The translations under genes and the position numbers were made by a program. DNA of 64,000 nt from Aquanectria penicillioides (Eukaryota; Ascomycota; Sordariomycetes; Hypocreales; Nectriaceae). The DNA lies in NCBI GenBank assembly GCA_003415625.1, contig PYIU01000001.1, positions 3,472,746 to 3,536,745 of the forward strand, written 5' to 3'. Positions within the stretch are counted from its first letter, which is position 1. Each line of letters begins with the position of its first letter. Positions 1 to 11,480 of this stretch are shown here, one piece after another. The notes below the pieces were generated by a model, which saw only the letters and a list, made by a program, of their open reading frames with translations, did not search any database and was not told where the DNA came from.

Positions 1-2883
1 TTGTCAACACGCCTACCAACAGAAGCATATGTTGCATTGCTCAAAGAGACCGAGTGCACTCGAATTGTTGTTGGACCAAAGTTGGCTTCCGCAGCTCTCA
101 ACGTTCAGGAGGTTTATCCTTTGGAAAGTTACCCGCTCCCTGGAGTCTTTTTGTCTGATTTAAAATCTCCGCGTTTCCAGCGCCAAACAGAGCTTGAAGA
201 TGAGGAGAATACTGTCGCTTTTATCGTTCACTCTTCTGGAAGCACTGGGCTGCCGAAGCCCATCTATCAAACACACAGACAATGCCTTAGCAATTATGCT
301 ACGGGGAGTGGCATGCGTGCTTTTGTGACCCTCCCACTGTTTCACAATCATGGACTGTCAACAATGTTTCGAGGGATGGTAACTGGCAAACGTACAGCAG
401 TATACAATGCCAATCTACCACTGACAAATAATAATCTGGTGCAAGCTATGAAGGCTGCTAACTTTGAGAGCTTTCATTGTGTTCCTTATGCCTTGAAAGT
501 CTTGGCTGAGACCGAGGAAGGTATTATAGAGTTGGCCAAGTGCAAACTCGTGCTATTTGGCGGAAGTAGCTGCCCTGATGATCTTGGAGATCTTCTAGTG
601 CAGAAAGGTGTGAATATTGTATCGCATTATGGCGCGTAAGTACCTAAAAATTATCACATTGATACAGGCTGACCATGATTTAGCACCGAGATGGGTCAGC
701 TTATGACCTCACTGAGAGATGCAGAGAAAGACAAGGCATGGAACTATGTCAGGCCATTGGCCAAAACTAAGCCATATTTACTCTTTGACGAAATCACTTC
801 AGACATTTTCGAACTCGTGGTCCTAGATGGACTTCCCACAAAGACTACGCACAACTCTGAGGACCCACCCAATTCATTCCGAACGCGGGACACATTTGTA
901 AAACACTCTACAATCCCTGATGCGTGGAAATATCTGGGCAGACTCGATGATCGAGTCACGCTGTTTAATGGCGAAAAGGTCCTACCGGTGCCCTATGAAC
1001 ACCGCATCCGCCAAAGTGAGCTGGTACAGGATTGTCTCGTCTTTGGCGTTGGCCGAGCATTCCCTGGCGTTCTGATCATCCCTAGTGGGCACGCCGCCAA
1101 CAAGACAGAAGATCTACTCGACCTTCTGTGGCCAACAATTGAAGGGGCCAACCAGAAGGCTGAGCATTTCGGTCGCGTGTCCCGGGAAATGGTCAAAATC
1201 ATGCCTGTTGGCACCGAATATCCTTGCACAGATAAAGGAACAGTAATTCGGGCGGCTTGTTACAAGCAATTTGAAGATGTCATCGAGAAGGTGTACCGGG
1301 ATTTCGAATCCCCTGGTAATGAAAATCGCCTGGCTTTAGAAGTGCCAGAACTTCAAACATACCTTCTTGAACTTCTTACTGAGCGGGTTGGGATACATGG
1401 CCTTAATGCTGAAACGGACTTCTTCGCTGCCGGCATGGATAGTCTACAGGCAATCACGGCACGCGCCCATATTGTCCGTGAACTCGACTTGAATGGCAAG
1501 GTTATCGGGCAGAATGTCGTGTTTGACTACCCTAGTGTGGCACAGTTGTCAAAATATCTACACTCGCTCAGAACAGGGACCACGTTTCAGGAGAAAAGCG
1601 AGGAGGAAGTCATGCAAGAGCTAGTGGCAAGATACTCCAATTTCCAGCCCTTTATTCGAGGCACTGAGACCCCCGACGGTGAGGTAGTTCTTCTCACGGG
1701 AGCGACTGGATCTCTGGGCTCGCATATACTTTCACAATTGCTTTCCCTCCCGCACATTCGACACGTCTATTGTCTTGTTCGAGCCTCTTCACCTTCAGCA
1801 GCTCAGCAACGGGTGGTGGACTCATTGATTACTCGTGGTCTCTCTCCTCACCACAACTCAGCGCACCAGCGCATTATTGCATCTCTAACGAATAAAGGAC
1901 TTAGTCAATATCACCATTCGGCAAAGTTCACAGCTTTGCCTGCTGATTTGAGCCTTCCTGATCTTGGTCTGGGTGCTAAAGCTTTTGACGCCATTCGTTC
2001 AACTCTGACCTGTGTTTTTCACTCTGCCTGGGCTGTCAACTTCACCTTAAACGTTCAGAGCTTTGAAGCTCAGCACATTGCAGGTCTCCGCCATCTCCTC
2101 GATCTATGCTTATCAGTTCCTTTTAGCCGGCCAGCCCGTCTTGCATTCATTTCCTCCATCTCTGCAGCTGCGGGGACACCATCGCCAGCCAGGATCGCAG
2201 AGACACTCGTTAAACACCCAGGTCATGCGCAAAAGATGGGCTATGCACGCAGCAAGTGGGTCGCGGAGCATATTGTTAGGGCAGCTGCTACTACTACTGG
2301 CATGGAAGCTCGTGTGCTACGTTCCGGACAAATCATTGGAGACTCAAATCTGGGGCATTGGAACGCTCATGAAGCGATCCCACTTATGTTTCGGTCTGCC
2401 ACTACTCTCAAAGCACTTCCTGCCCTGGATGAGACGCCCTCTTGGCTCCCAGTTGATAAATCTGCGGAGGCTGTGATTGAGCTTAGCGGATTAGTCATCT
2501 CAGGGAATCAAACTTCTGGCTACTTCCGACGAGAGGACCCACATGATGTGGTCTATCACGTTCAAAATCCTGTCACTGTGCGATGGACAGAAGACATTCT
2601 ACCAGCTCTGGCTGCCGCAGGACTTGATTTTGAGATCATTAGTCAGCGGGAATGGGTGCAAAGACTTCGAGACGGCGAGCAGGACCCTCAACTAAATCCT
2701 ACTGTGAAGTTGCTCGACTTTTTTGCTGAGAAATACGACAATGATAACCCAGGTCGCAGTGGATTAGTCTTTGAGACACAAAAAACAGAGGAGAGAAGCA
2801 AGGCGATCAAAGATGGATACGATGTAGTTTCTAGTGGCTTATTGGCCAAGTGTCTACAAAGTTGGAGAAGTGATTGGGCGTAA
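1..2883 (+). CDS. NRPS-like adenylate-forming reductase (A-T-R), 5' end outside window
   Basis: This is a single-module carboxylic-acid reductase of the alpha-aminoadipate-reductase/NRPS-like type. It activates an acid as an adenylate, loads it on a phosphopantetheine arm and releases it reductively with NAD(P)H; the substrate is not predictable. Exons are 1-635 and 684-2883, with a 48-bp intron (GTAAGT donor, CTGAC branch, TTTAG acceptor). Visible in order: adenylation core with the phosphate loop VHSSGSTGLPKP, the A10-like lysine in CTDKGTVIR, a carrier site DFFAAGMDSLQA, then a Rossmann reductase domain starting LLTGATGSLGSHI with the YARSK catalytic pair. The frame is open at base 1, so roughly the first 100 or more residues of the A domain are missing. 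It lies beside a permease and a dihydroxyacetone kinase, but a shared pathway is only inference. The family call is secure; the product is unknown. Confidence 0.92.
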
Positions 2884-3299
2884 GCATTTTATACGGCATG
2901 GTAAGGACTGATTGTTTTGGTTTTATGGTGTAGGCAGTTTTTGAACATGAATGAATTGCATTTCCGATTATAGGACTGTGGTTCAACCACCCTCAATGAA
3001 ACGCCATTTTGCTCTTTCTTCCAAGCAAGTCACACGGCATATGTCATGCCAAGCATCCACGTAGATCAGTCATTAGGCAGTAACGTAGCCGGGATCAGGC
3101 TAAGACACGAAGGCGCAAACGCCAAGCTGAATCCCGATACAACACCGGAACTCTGTCATTACATAGGACCATCGTAGGGGAGGACCATTCAGAGTCTTTC
3201 ACCTCATCTACGCTAACACGAGTGCAGTATTGAGTTCGTAGTCATCACAGTCTTTTGCTGTGTTTCCTCTTTGCCTCAAATATTCACCCCTTGGGCGAC
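2884..3299. other. Intergenic, nothing recognised
   Basis: This is the 3' flank of the reductase gene and the upstream flank of the dead phosphatase. I see no open frame, repeat or RNA gene here. Confidence 0.5.
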
Positions 3300-4080
3300 A
3301 TGGCGACGGTTTACATCTTGCGTCATGGGCAAACCCTTTACAAACAAGTGTCAAGAATGCCTATACATTTGGCGTCACCAATCCCATGTCCAGCGGCGTT
3401 CCCCCCACCGAGATCCGCCTCTGACCGAACTTGGATCTCAGTAAGCAAGCAGTGTATGTTCACTCGCAAATAGAGCCTGACCTCATACCAGTCTTATCCA
3501 TGACACGTACCATTCAGATGGCTTTGATTGTGTTTGGTCGTCTTCTCAACAAATCTCCCGCCAAAACCAAGCTCCAGGACTGGCCGGACTTGCGGGAAGC
3601 CCATGACGCCATCTGCAACAAAGGTGTCTCGCGCAGAGTTAGCGGCCAGGTTTGCCCAGTTAGATTTCTACACTTGCCACGAATAATGGGATTGCCCTCC
3701 CCACAGTTCCAAAGCCGCTATCGCGCGTGCTGAGAGAGTTCGACAGCGCTTACAGCTCAGTCCCACTCCTACAAGAACATCATCCTCATCATGCATCGTG
3801 GCTTCATAGCCTTTCTTGTCAAAGGAGCAAGATTTTATGTCTGTGGTAGAACCTCCCAATTAATTAATTCCCTTTCTTTCATATTTCTCTCCCTCTTTCT
3901 GCCTCTCTTTATGCTTGACAATTGACAATTCTCCGTTGCAGAATATCGTTCCTACAAGGTTACCACTGAGGAGGAAGTCGTCAATGAAAGGCATGGAATT
4001 AACTGCGATACAGGTGATAGCCAAGATTTTGGTCCGATCCTGCTATTGCCTCTTTCCTCATCAAATAACTGTAAAGCAGA
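3300..4080 (+). pseudogene. Histidine phosphatase (phosphoglycerate-mutase-like) pseudogene
   Basis: The start MATVYILRHGQTLYKQ carries the RHG signature of the histidine-phosphatase superfamily. Further recognisable blocks follow in different frames: DPPLTELGSQ, SMTRTIQMALIVFGRLLNKS, WPDLREAHDAICNKGVSRR, KAAIARAERVRQRLQL and HRGFIAFLVKGARFYVCG, the last containing the second catalytic histidine. Reading them as one protein requires at least four frame changes and passes in-frame stops, so the gene is dead. A probable intron remnant ends at TTGCAG near 3941, after which EYRSYKVTTEEEVVNE resumes. Both catalytic histidine blocks survive, which suggests recent decay. The right-hand limit is approximate. 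Confidence 0.75.
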
Positions 4081-4464
4081 TTTGAGGTCGTCAATGTTAA
4101 CGGCTATCTGCATTGAAAAGAGCATGATGGCCAAGATAATCGGCAAAAACTCCAGTCAACCCTACGTTATGTATCTGAAATTCAAACCAAAAGAAATTAT
4201 AGCCAACGGTTCTATGATAGAATATTCAACTCAGGATTCGAATGAATCCTATCTAACCGGATAACATAGAATGCGTATGTGACTCAAAATCTACGACATC
4301 ACCTTGGAAGTCCATCTTCAATATGCATTTCGCAAAAGTCAAATTTGTTACTGCTATCCTCGAAATATTCCTGAAGCTATTATTCTCAATCTTGGTGCCT
4401 TAGCTTGATAATGAAGTAAGGCGCACAACTGAAGAAAACCTTTCTACCCGATGCCCTCTATCAA
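4081..4464. other. Intergenic, 3' flanks of two convergent loci
   Basis: AT-rich sequence between the dead phosphatase and the stop codon of the minus-strand permease. No feature recognised. Confidence 0.5.
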
Positions 4465-6070
4465 CTAATAAACGTAGAAGTTGGTGGCGTCGGGGTTTTG
4501 CTCTCTCATCTTCTTGTTCTTTCTCTGCAACGCGATCCTCATAATCCAGGCACAGATGACAACAGCAGTTGAAAATGCAATGCAAGCCACCATGGAAATG
4601 GTGTATCTTGGAGCGGCAGAAGCAGGCCATAGGTAGGGCGTGTAAACACTGGCGAGATTACCAAGTGTATTGCACATTGCAATCGATACGGCCTTCTTTT
4701 CATCTGTTTGGCCAACTACCGATGCTGTCCAGCCCAAAATGATGTTGTTGACGCCGTATGTAGCACCGACAAAGAGCATTATGCCAACGAAGCGAGCAGC
4801 CACATTCAACGTGGCGCAGCTAAGGGCAAACCCAAGGATAGCAATAGCCTTGCTCACGGTCACATGCCAAGTACGTTCATTGTAACGCCCCGATGACCAC
4901 GAGACAAGGATGGAAACGATTCCAGAGAAAAGATAAGGAGGGCAAGTTAGGACGAGAGTGATTGTGGTGTTGTAGCCAAGAGTTTTCATGACTGAAGGCA
5001 GGAAGTTTTTGAAACCATTGGCCTGTAAATGTTAGGTTTTTTCACAAACCTAGAACAAATTACTCACCGACAAGTGGAAGTTGTCCATAAGACAGAAGAC
5101 CCAAGTACGCCAATCAGAAGCAGCCTCGCGCAGGCCAGTCCAGACACTGGTCCCCTCGCGACGACCAGTCGTATCGCGACAAATACGGTCGTGTGCCAGT
5201 TGGCGCTCTTCGGCATTAAGCCATCGTGTCTTGAGCGGGCTATCGGGAAGCGTGAAAAAACCAAGGATAGAAACGCCAATGGAAAAGGCACCTTGAATGA
5301 TGAAGAGCCTATCATTATTAGTACAATCTCACAATATTCAAAAACCACATACCATTGCCAACCCTTAAGCCCATGTCTTCCGTCAAGCTCAGAGAAGATA
5401 GGCGCTGCAATCAGACCTGAAAAGGCGCTTGCCAACATGTTTCCTGTATAGAAGATTGACATACGCGTAGCAATCTCTTTACGGGTGTAGAACATCGAAA
5501 TCATATATAAAGCTCCCGGATAGAAGGGTGCTTCGGTGATTCCAAGCAAGAAGCGACAGACGAGCATGCTCTCATAGCTGTTGGCCTTGTATGTCATGAG
5601 AGACAAGACAGACCAAGCCAAACTGAAACCAGCCATATACCATGAAGGTCTCACACGATTCAGGATCATGTTTGAAGGGACCTGGCCACAAAGGTATCCT
5701 ACAAACAGAATCGAAACGCAAGTGTTGTATTGAGATCCCTTGAGGCCCAAATCTTCTTCCAAGCTGTTCAGTCTTCCATTGATCATAGCATTTCGGTCGA
5801 GAAAGTTGAAAAAGTACATGAGCCAGAGAATTGGCTAGATGGGTCAGTCTGTGTTCGATCGCAGAAAGTCGTACTTACCATCATGTACCAGTCCAGTTTC
5901 TTCACAAGGGCGATCTCAATAGGATCAGTCTTTGCACTAGATCCAAACTCATCAACATTTTCGTTATTCGGCATCTTTTCGAACATGTCTCCATCTCTCG
6001 CCTCCACGTGCGAGATGTTGTTCTTCTCGTCGTTCGACACGGTTGCTGCCATCGTTTGTTGGTTAGACAT
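4465..6070 (-). CDS. MFS permease, anion:cation symporter (Dal5/allantoate-permease-like)
   Basis: Four exons on the minus strand, 6070-5879, 5834-5353, 5308-5068 and 5022-4465, join in frame to 490 residues, a normal length for the family. All introns are 44-45 bp with GTAAGT, GTATGT or GTGAGT donors. The N-terminal 60 residues are cytosolic and polar. Then come the typical Dal5-like blocks: FFNFLDRNAMINGR in the first helix region, QVPSNMILNRVRPSWY, FLLGITEAPFYPGALYMIS and MSIFYTGNMLASAFSGLIA. The C-terminal half contains GWTASVVGQTDEKKAVSIA and ends in a basic cytosolic tail. Members carry small organic anions such as allantoate, nicotinate, pantothenate or biotin precursors across the plasma membrane; the substrate here is unknown. 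It is transcribed away from a dihydroxyacetone kinase across a 572-bp shared upstream region. Confidence 0.93.
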
Positions 6071-6642
6071 CGTGCTTGATATCAGAGCACTGTTGATTGA
6101 AGTTTAAGCGTGGTGTATCAGAATTGATGGCCTCTCAGGGCTTTATATGAAGAAGGATGTGGCTGGACTGCCACATGCTTCATCTTGACAGTTGACCAAC
6201 GATCTATCAGGCTCATTTCCGTCAGACTATTTTGCGGGGATCTGGGGATGCGGGGAAAGCCAATCCGGGGAAGCGAAGTTGACGCTAACGCAGCAGGGAC
6301 AAGGGTGTATGTTGGTCCACCAATCTGACGCATGTTCGGGTGACTCTCGGCTCGGAAAAGTGATGTTTTACTTTTCCGACATGACGCGTTGCCGACCTCC
6401 TCACCACTAATGTAGCCGCAAATATGCTTTTCCTAACCATAGTATTAACCGAGAGAAGGGATAGGGGAAGCACGGAACGTTGCCGAAATCACAAGATATG
6501 ATTGTTCAGCCGACCAAGGGTGAGCAGGGATGATCGGGACACAGATGCGAGCACACCGGATTTGTGATTTTGGACAAACTTAATAACTGCGTGGAGGATT
6601 AATTAGAGATATCGATGAATCACAGTGAGCCCACTATCGAAT
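6071..6642. promoter_or_regulatory. Divergent promoter region, permease / dihydroxyacetone kinase
   Basis: These 572 bp lie between the start codons of two divergent genes, so both promoters must lie here. I see no clear TATA box and no binding site that I can name with confidence. Confidence 0.5.
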
Positions 6643-8500
6643 ATGATGGACACAAGCTTCTTCTCAGATGGCCAAGCTCTTGTCTTAGAGAGCTTGAAAG
6701 GACTCTGCAGCCTTTCGCCCGAACTTGTTCTTAACACCACAACAAAGAGTAAGCCAAACGATGTAATACATTCATCCGCTAACACTATTTAGCTATTTCT
6801 TGCTCAAATCACAATGCTTCTCAGCATGTCACCCTTATCTCTGGGGGTGGTGCCGGACACGAGCCAGCTCATGCGGCTTTTGTTGGGCAAGGCATGCTGA
6901 GTGCAGCCGTATCTGGCAATATTTTTGCCTCCCCATCCGTCTCCCAGATTATTGAAGCAATCCACACAGTTGGTGGGACGGCAGGCGTAATTTTGATCGT
7001 GAAAAATTACACGGGAGATATTTTCCACTTTCACCTCGCAGCCCAAAAGGCCCGTGCGCGTGGTCTCCGAGTTGAAGTTCTTGTCGTTGGTGACGATGTA
7101 GCAGTTGGCCGTCATCGCAGTGGCAAGGTTGGCCGCCGTGGGCTTGCAGGAACAGTCCTTGTCCATAAGATCTTAGGTGCCCTTTCAGTCAGAGGCAAGT
7201 CTATCGATGAGCTCTTGGCTCTCGGTAAACAGATCGTCCAGAATCTTGTGACATGCGGTGTCTCTCAAGGACACGTTCATATCCCAGGTACTTCTGTACA
7301 AGATGGTCCAAGCCAGCTGGAGCTAGGAATGGGCATTCACAATGAACCTGGCTGCTACATTTTGGACCCTCGCCCTACCCTTGAGGAACTTATCGATCGC
7401 ATGCTGGATATGCTTCTACGAGCAGATGATGAAGACCGCGCATTCGTTGACTTCGATGGCCAACGGCCGGTTTTACTCTTGAACAATCTTGGAGCCACTT
7501 CACAATTGGAGATGGGTGCCACTCTGCATCGTACCATGGAAAAACTAAGTGAGTAAGAATATCAATTCATTAATTTAGCTAACAAGAATAGGCAAGCGAG
7601 GAATTCGACCTATTCGCGTCCTCTCTGGGACCTTCATGACCAGTTTAGATGCTTCCGGATTCAGTATAACTTTGCTAAAGTCCACCAAAGAAATGCTTGA
7701 AGCCATCGATGATCAAACATCGGCCATTGGTTGGCCGCGGACTCTCATCTCCAAGTCCACCAACAAGCAGATCGTCGAAACATCAGACGAGGCACCTCGG
7801 ACTGTGATTGAATCTTCCGGGCCCAAAGGTAAGTAAAATTCTGCTTTATGTTTGAACATGAGCTAATTAAACAGTCGATCCCCATACTTTTACAACGGCT
7901 GTAGCCGTCGCTTGTCAGTCACTTCTGGCGGCTGAAAAGCGCATCACGGAAAATGATCGCATTGTCGGAGATGGGGATTGCGGGAAAACACTTTCGCGTG
8001 GAGCCGAGGCCGTTTTCAAAACATTGACAGCTTCTCCTGTCAGTCCAAATGCGAGCTCAGCAGTCATTCGTATTGCTCTTGCATTGGAAACTAGCATGGA
8101 TGGAACGTCTGGTGCATTATACGAGCTCTTCTTCAGTGCATTAGCCTCGGCTTTGCAAACCCTACCTGGAGAGATTGCTACACTTGAAACGTGGGCTGAA
8201 GCATCTAATGCCGCCTTGGAGAGGTTGCAGGAGATGACGCCTGCTCGTGTTGGTGACCGGACACTGATGGATGCACTCATTCCTTTCGTCGACCAACTAG
8301 CAAAAGAGGGGCTCAGTGCAGCCGTTGAAGCAGCGAAAAGGGGATGTGAAAGTACAAAAGGTATGGAAGCTTGTTTGGGCAGGGCAGTCTATGTTGCGGA
8401 TGAGAATTGGGGCAAGGTCACAGACCCTGGGGCAGAGGGTGTTGTGGCAATTGTTGAAGGACTCACTAAAGGACTGAGTCCTGAGGCTTGGGTAAAATGA
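6643..8500 (+). CDS. DAK1: Dihydroxyacetone kinase (DhaK-DhaL fusion)
   Basis: This ATP-dependent kinase phosphorylates dihydroxyacetone (and often glyceraldehyde), feeding glycerol or formaldehyde-derived triose into glycolysis. Exons 6643-6748, 6793-7548, 7592-7828 and 7875-8500 join in frame to 574 residues, normal for fungal Dak. The DhaK half has LISGGGAGHEPAHAAFVGQG and the substrate-binding histidine in GMGIHNEPG at residue 218, the usual position for this family. The DhaL nucleotide domain has the metal-binding loop IVGDGDCGKTLSRGAEAV and the downstream DGTSGALYELFFSALA block. Two ATGs stand in tandem; the first is chosen. The N-terminus keeps the conserved ALVLESLKGLCSLSPELVL pattern. 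All key residues are present, so the enzyme is probably active. In fungi it often protects against dihydroxyacetone during glycerol use. Confidence 0.95.
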
Positions 8501-9020
8501 GTGTTCACGCGTGAGGAAGTTTTGGTTGCAAGTCCTGAGATGCTTTATTGGGCAAGTGAGGTGATACATGCCGAGCTGGCTCAGCCGAGCTCCTTAGACG
8601 CATGGACCCCAGGCCAGAGAGCTTGAGGCACGATTTTGAAACATCGTAGCAAACTCTTGAGGAATTCATGAAACTCAGACTTTATGAGAAGTTATCATGG
8701 CAATCATCAATATTATCTCTCTTTTCATTAGTCTCGGGGCAGGATGAAGCTCTGACGGTCGCATACACCACATGGAAACAAGAGACTCAAGGTCACCTGT
8801 GACAAGCTGCCTTCTCCTTTGAAGTTTCAGAGCTCTTCAAGGTGTCGTGTGCTTTCAACATCCCGTATTGAACCATAGCGCCTCAGCAAAAATCGGAGGT
8901 ACCCCCTTGCCGAAACAAGTGGTACTTTAAGTTCTATACGTACATTCAACATCCCTCGTTCAAACCACGTGACACCCAGCGACAAAGAAAACTCTACGCT
9001 TCCTGAAACAGTCGGGCAGA
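8501..9020. other. Intergenic, nothing recognised
   Basis: This is the 3' flank of the kinase gene up to the first LTR-like fragment. No open frame or RNA gene is visible. Confidence 0.5.
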
Positions 9021-9224
9021 ATCGTAGCGACCAGCAAACCCCATGCTGCTCATGGAAATAATAGGCGAATCATTTGGGGATAAAACGTATATGATAAAGT
9101 GCCATAGTTTCCTAGTCCAGTCTTGGTCTTCATCACAGAATTGATTAGTTAGCTCGCATAGAGTAATTAAAGTCATTTTTGCTTGGTCACTCACTTACTG
9201 CTCTATGCCTTGTAGCTTTCTACA
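9021..9224 (+). mobile_element. Solo-LTR family A, 5'-truncated or diverged copy
   Basis: It shares with the next element the stretch from the CATGCTGCTCATGG region through CATCACAGAATTG to the terminal GCTCTATGCC...CTTTCTACA. Its 5' third is diverged, so the left edge is approximate. It lies in the same orientation as, and 5 bp from, the full copy at 9230. Confidence 0.6.
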
Positions 9225-9229
9225 GTCAC

Positions 9230-9502
9230 TGTTGGACCACATGATTTTAAGCGACGCAAACCGCAAACATCCCGCCTACTGAGACTAATAGGCGAGATCT
9301 AGCAAGCAGCAAACATTATGCTGCTCATGGAGATGCTAAGCGAAGGATTGAATGGTTCAAAAGATGTACGATAGTTTCCCATAGTCTATTGTTTTAGTTC
9401 TTGCCCTTCATCACAGAATTGGTCAGTTAGCTCGCATAGAGTAATTGAAGTCATTTTTCTCTGGTCGCTTACTCAATGCTCTATGCCTTGTAGCTTTCTA
9501 CA
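9230..9502 (+). mobile_element. Solo-LTR family A, full copy (273 bp)
   Basis: The element starts TGTTGGACCACATG and ends GCTTTCTACA, the TG...CA ends expected of a retrotransposon LTR (TGTTGG is common in Copia-like LTRs). Equal-length copies at 53267-53536 and 53777-54049 share both termini, which fixes the boundaries. No gag or pol remains nearby, so it is a solo LTR. It abuts the 5' end of a broken gene. Calling it an LTR is inference from ends and copy pattern. Confidence 0.65.
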
Positions 9503-10616
9503 GGAGACCAGCACTACCCTACGACGAAGCGCCGCCCGACTATATACGATATGACGTGGAATGGAAGTTATCGGTGAATAATAGGGGTAGAGGAGGCGAA
9601 TCAGAGCCAGGCATAGTGATCTCGCCAAAACAATTCTGCAATCATACGCTCCAGTCGAAGTTACAAAACGCCGTAGAAAGGAGCTCCAAGCCTGTGGGAC
9701 CCGTCGAAACAATGATCATATTCTCCGTAGACGGTCGAAGACGAAGCCGAGCAAGATAACAAAGCGATATCCCAAGTTAAACATTAAGTGGTCAGAAGTA
9801 GCGAAGCAGCTGCAGGATTGGGGCCACTTCTTACGCGATAACAAGAGGCTCTCAGTTCACATTACATTTTACTACGAGCCAGAGAGTGATAAGACAGCCA
9901 CGGTTACACGAGGCACCGCTGCTCAACTTGCCGAAAATAATGCACAGGCTAATGCGGAGCTGACACTTCTTGGCCAGGATGACAGCTGGAGAAAGGTTGT
10001 GGCCCTGGTACGTTGCCCGGGTCCCCCATGTAATAAAGGCCCTTATTGCTGGCAGAAGGGGCCAAAACACTATAAATTACTCAGTCACCACTTGAAGATT
10101 CTTGTGGATGAGACACAAAAAGGTTACAATATGCAAACCCACGATGATATTCCCGAGCGTGTTCGAACCCAACTGGAGGCAGAAGAGGAGCAACAAGCCG
10201 AGCGTTCGCGTAAGCGAAGGCGGGATGATGCAGGCGGTTACCCTACCGGTGCTCCAGTCATTCACATTCATAATGCCCAAGGCAATACTAATGCGGTTAA
10301 TCTCGGTTCCAATACGCCTTCTTCACCGGACATAATTTTCCCAACGTCGCCTGCCTTTCACTTCGAGGAGTCGAGAGAAGACGTGGTCAAAGATTACGTC
10401 GAGTGGCAACAGTCCCAAGTCAGCACCCAGGAACAAAAAAGCTCATTTAGCTTAATTAGAGATTTGACTCTAGATCATGGGCTTAGCCTTGATATGATCT
10501 TCGCAAACCAGAGGAGGTATTTTACATTTTGTCGGGATCATGGTGTTCTAGAGGGCGTTGCGGGGCATTTTGTTAGGGATATTAAGCGTTTTGATGGGCT
10601 CATGGCAGAGGGATAG
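9503..10616 (+). pseudogene. Broken member of a repeated fungal hypothetical-protein family
   Basis: The reading frame enters directly from the LTR and gives YDEAPPDYIRYDVEWKLSVNNRGR, a block I recognise from a multicopy fungal family of unknown function. It continues to about 9750, stops, and resumes one frame over as SKITKRYPKLNIKWSEVAKQ. It then runs to 10616 with the cysteine-rich signature VRCPGPPCNKGPYCWQKG and the HHLKILVDETQKGYNMQSHDD-like segment, here NMQTHDDIPERVR. A basic KRRR patch follows. The one-base frame change and the missing clean start codon beside the LTR suggest a pseudogene. The frame change is not at an obvious homopolymer. The family's job is unknown; its dispersed copies suggest ties to mobile DNA, which is inference. 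Confidence 0.65.
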
Positions 10617-11480
10617 ATTGCATGGTTTACTCTACAGTGGGGTGCATGTTCAGCGTCAGTCATTTAGTGATAGAAAAATTCTAGTCTAATCCAGTTATGG
10701 CTCCAATGTGGCTTTGCACAGTGTCTACTAACTGGTACACACTAACAGCAGAGATGACAGGTGGAGACTGAAACGTGTGTAAACGTCCGCATTTCCATTT
10801 GTGGACTAAATTGGCTGGCGTGGGGTAAGACCGTCATTTGAAGTGTGATGCCTAAGGCATCAACTTCGGCTTGGATAAAACTTCCGCCGCAGGTTCGAAA
10901 TCTTGGTGGGGTTGCGGGGACCAAATTCATCAGTACGGAGCGCTAACGGAGTCCGGGAGACACCTGTTGGACTACGGTCGGGCCGCAATGGATTGAAGCT
11001 TCATTCCACTCTTAACCTGATCAAGATGGCATTCTACAAGCTTTAAACCTTATGCTCTGCGCTAGTTGCCATTATTCTTCCCTTCCACGAGCTCAATCTA
11101 GATTTGCAGCGAGTCCTTGCTGTGGTTACCTGCTATTGGTTAGTTTTGTAATTTCAGCCGCACGAGGCAGCCAACTGCCTGATGGACGAATTTTCTCTGT
11201 CCCAAGCCGCCACCTTTCATCAGCTTCCCGTTTTATTAAGACTTGAATAGAACGGTCGCCGACGTTCCTTATCACCAGCGGGGAGCGACATTTGCGCAGC
11301 CTATATATTAAATCGAATCTAACAAGTGAGCTTGATGAAACTGCGTGGTTGGCGTCACGCACGCATCTGTCTGATATTCTATAGGGTCTATGGAAGAAGA
11401 ACATTAAACGCCTTGCCCGCAAACGCTATCACAACTACAAGCCAAAAGATCTTAAAAGGAAAGAGATCCCAAATAGCAAG
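10617..11480. other. Upstream region of the TPR-type NLR
   Basis: No clear gene. The stretch 11381-11480 is open and in frame with the NLR start, and is lysine/arginine-rich (WKKNIKRLARKRYHNYKPK). It follows a TAG that could also be an intron acceptor (CTATAG), so an upstream coding exon cannot be excluded. Confidence 0.4.
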
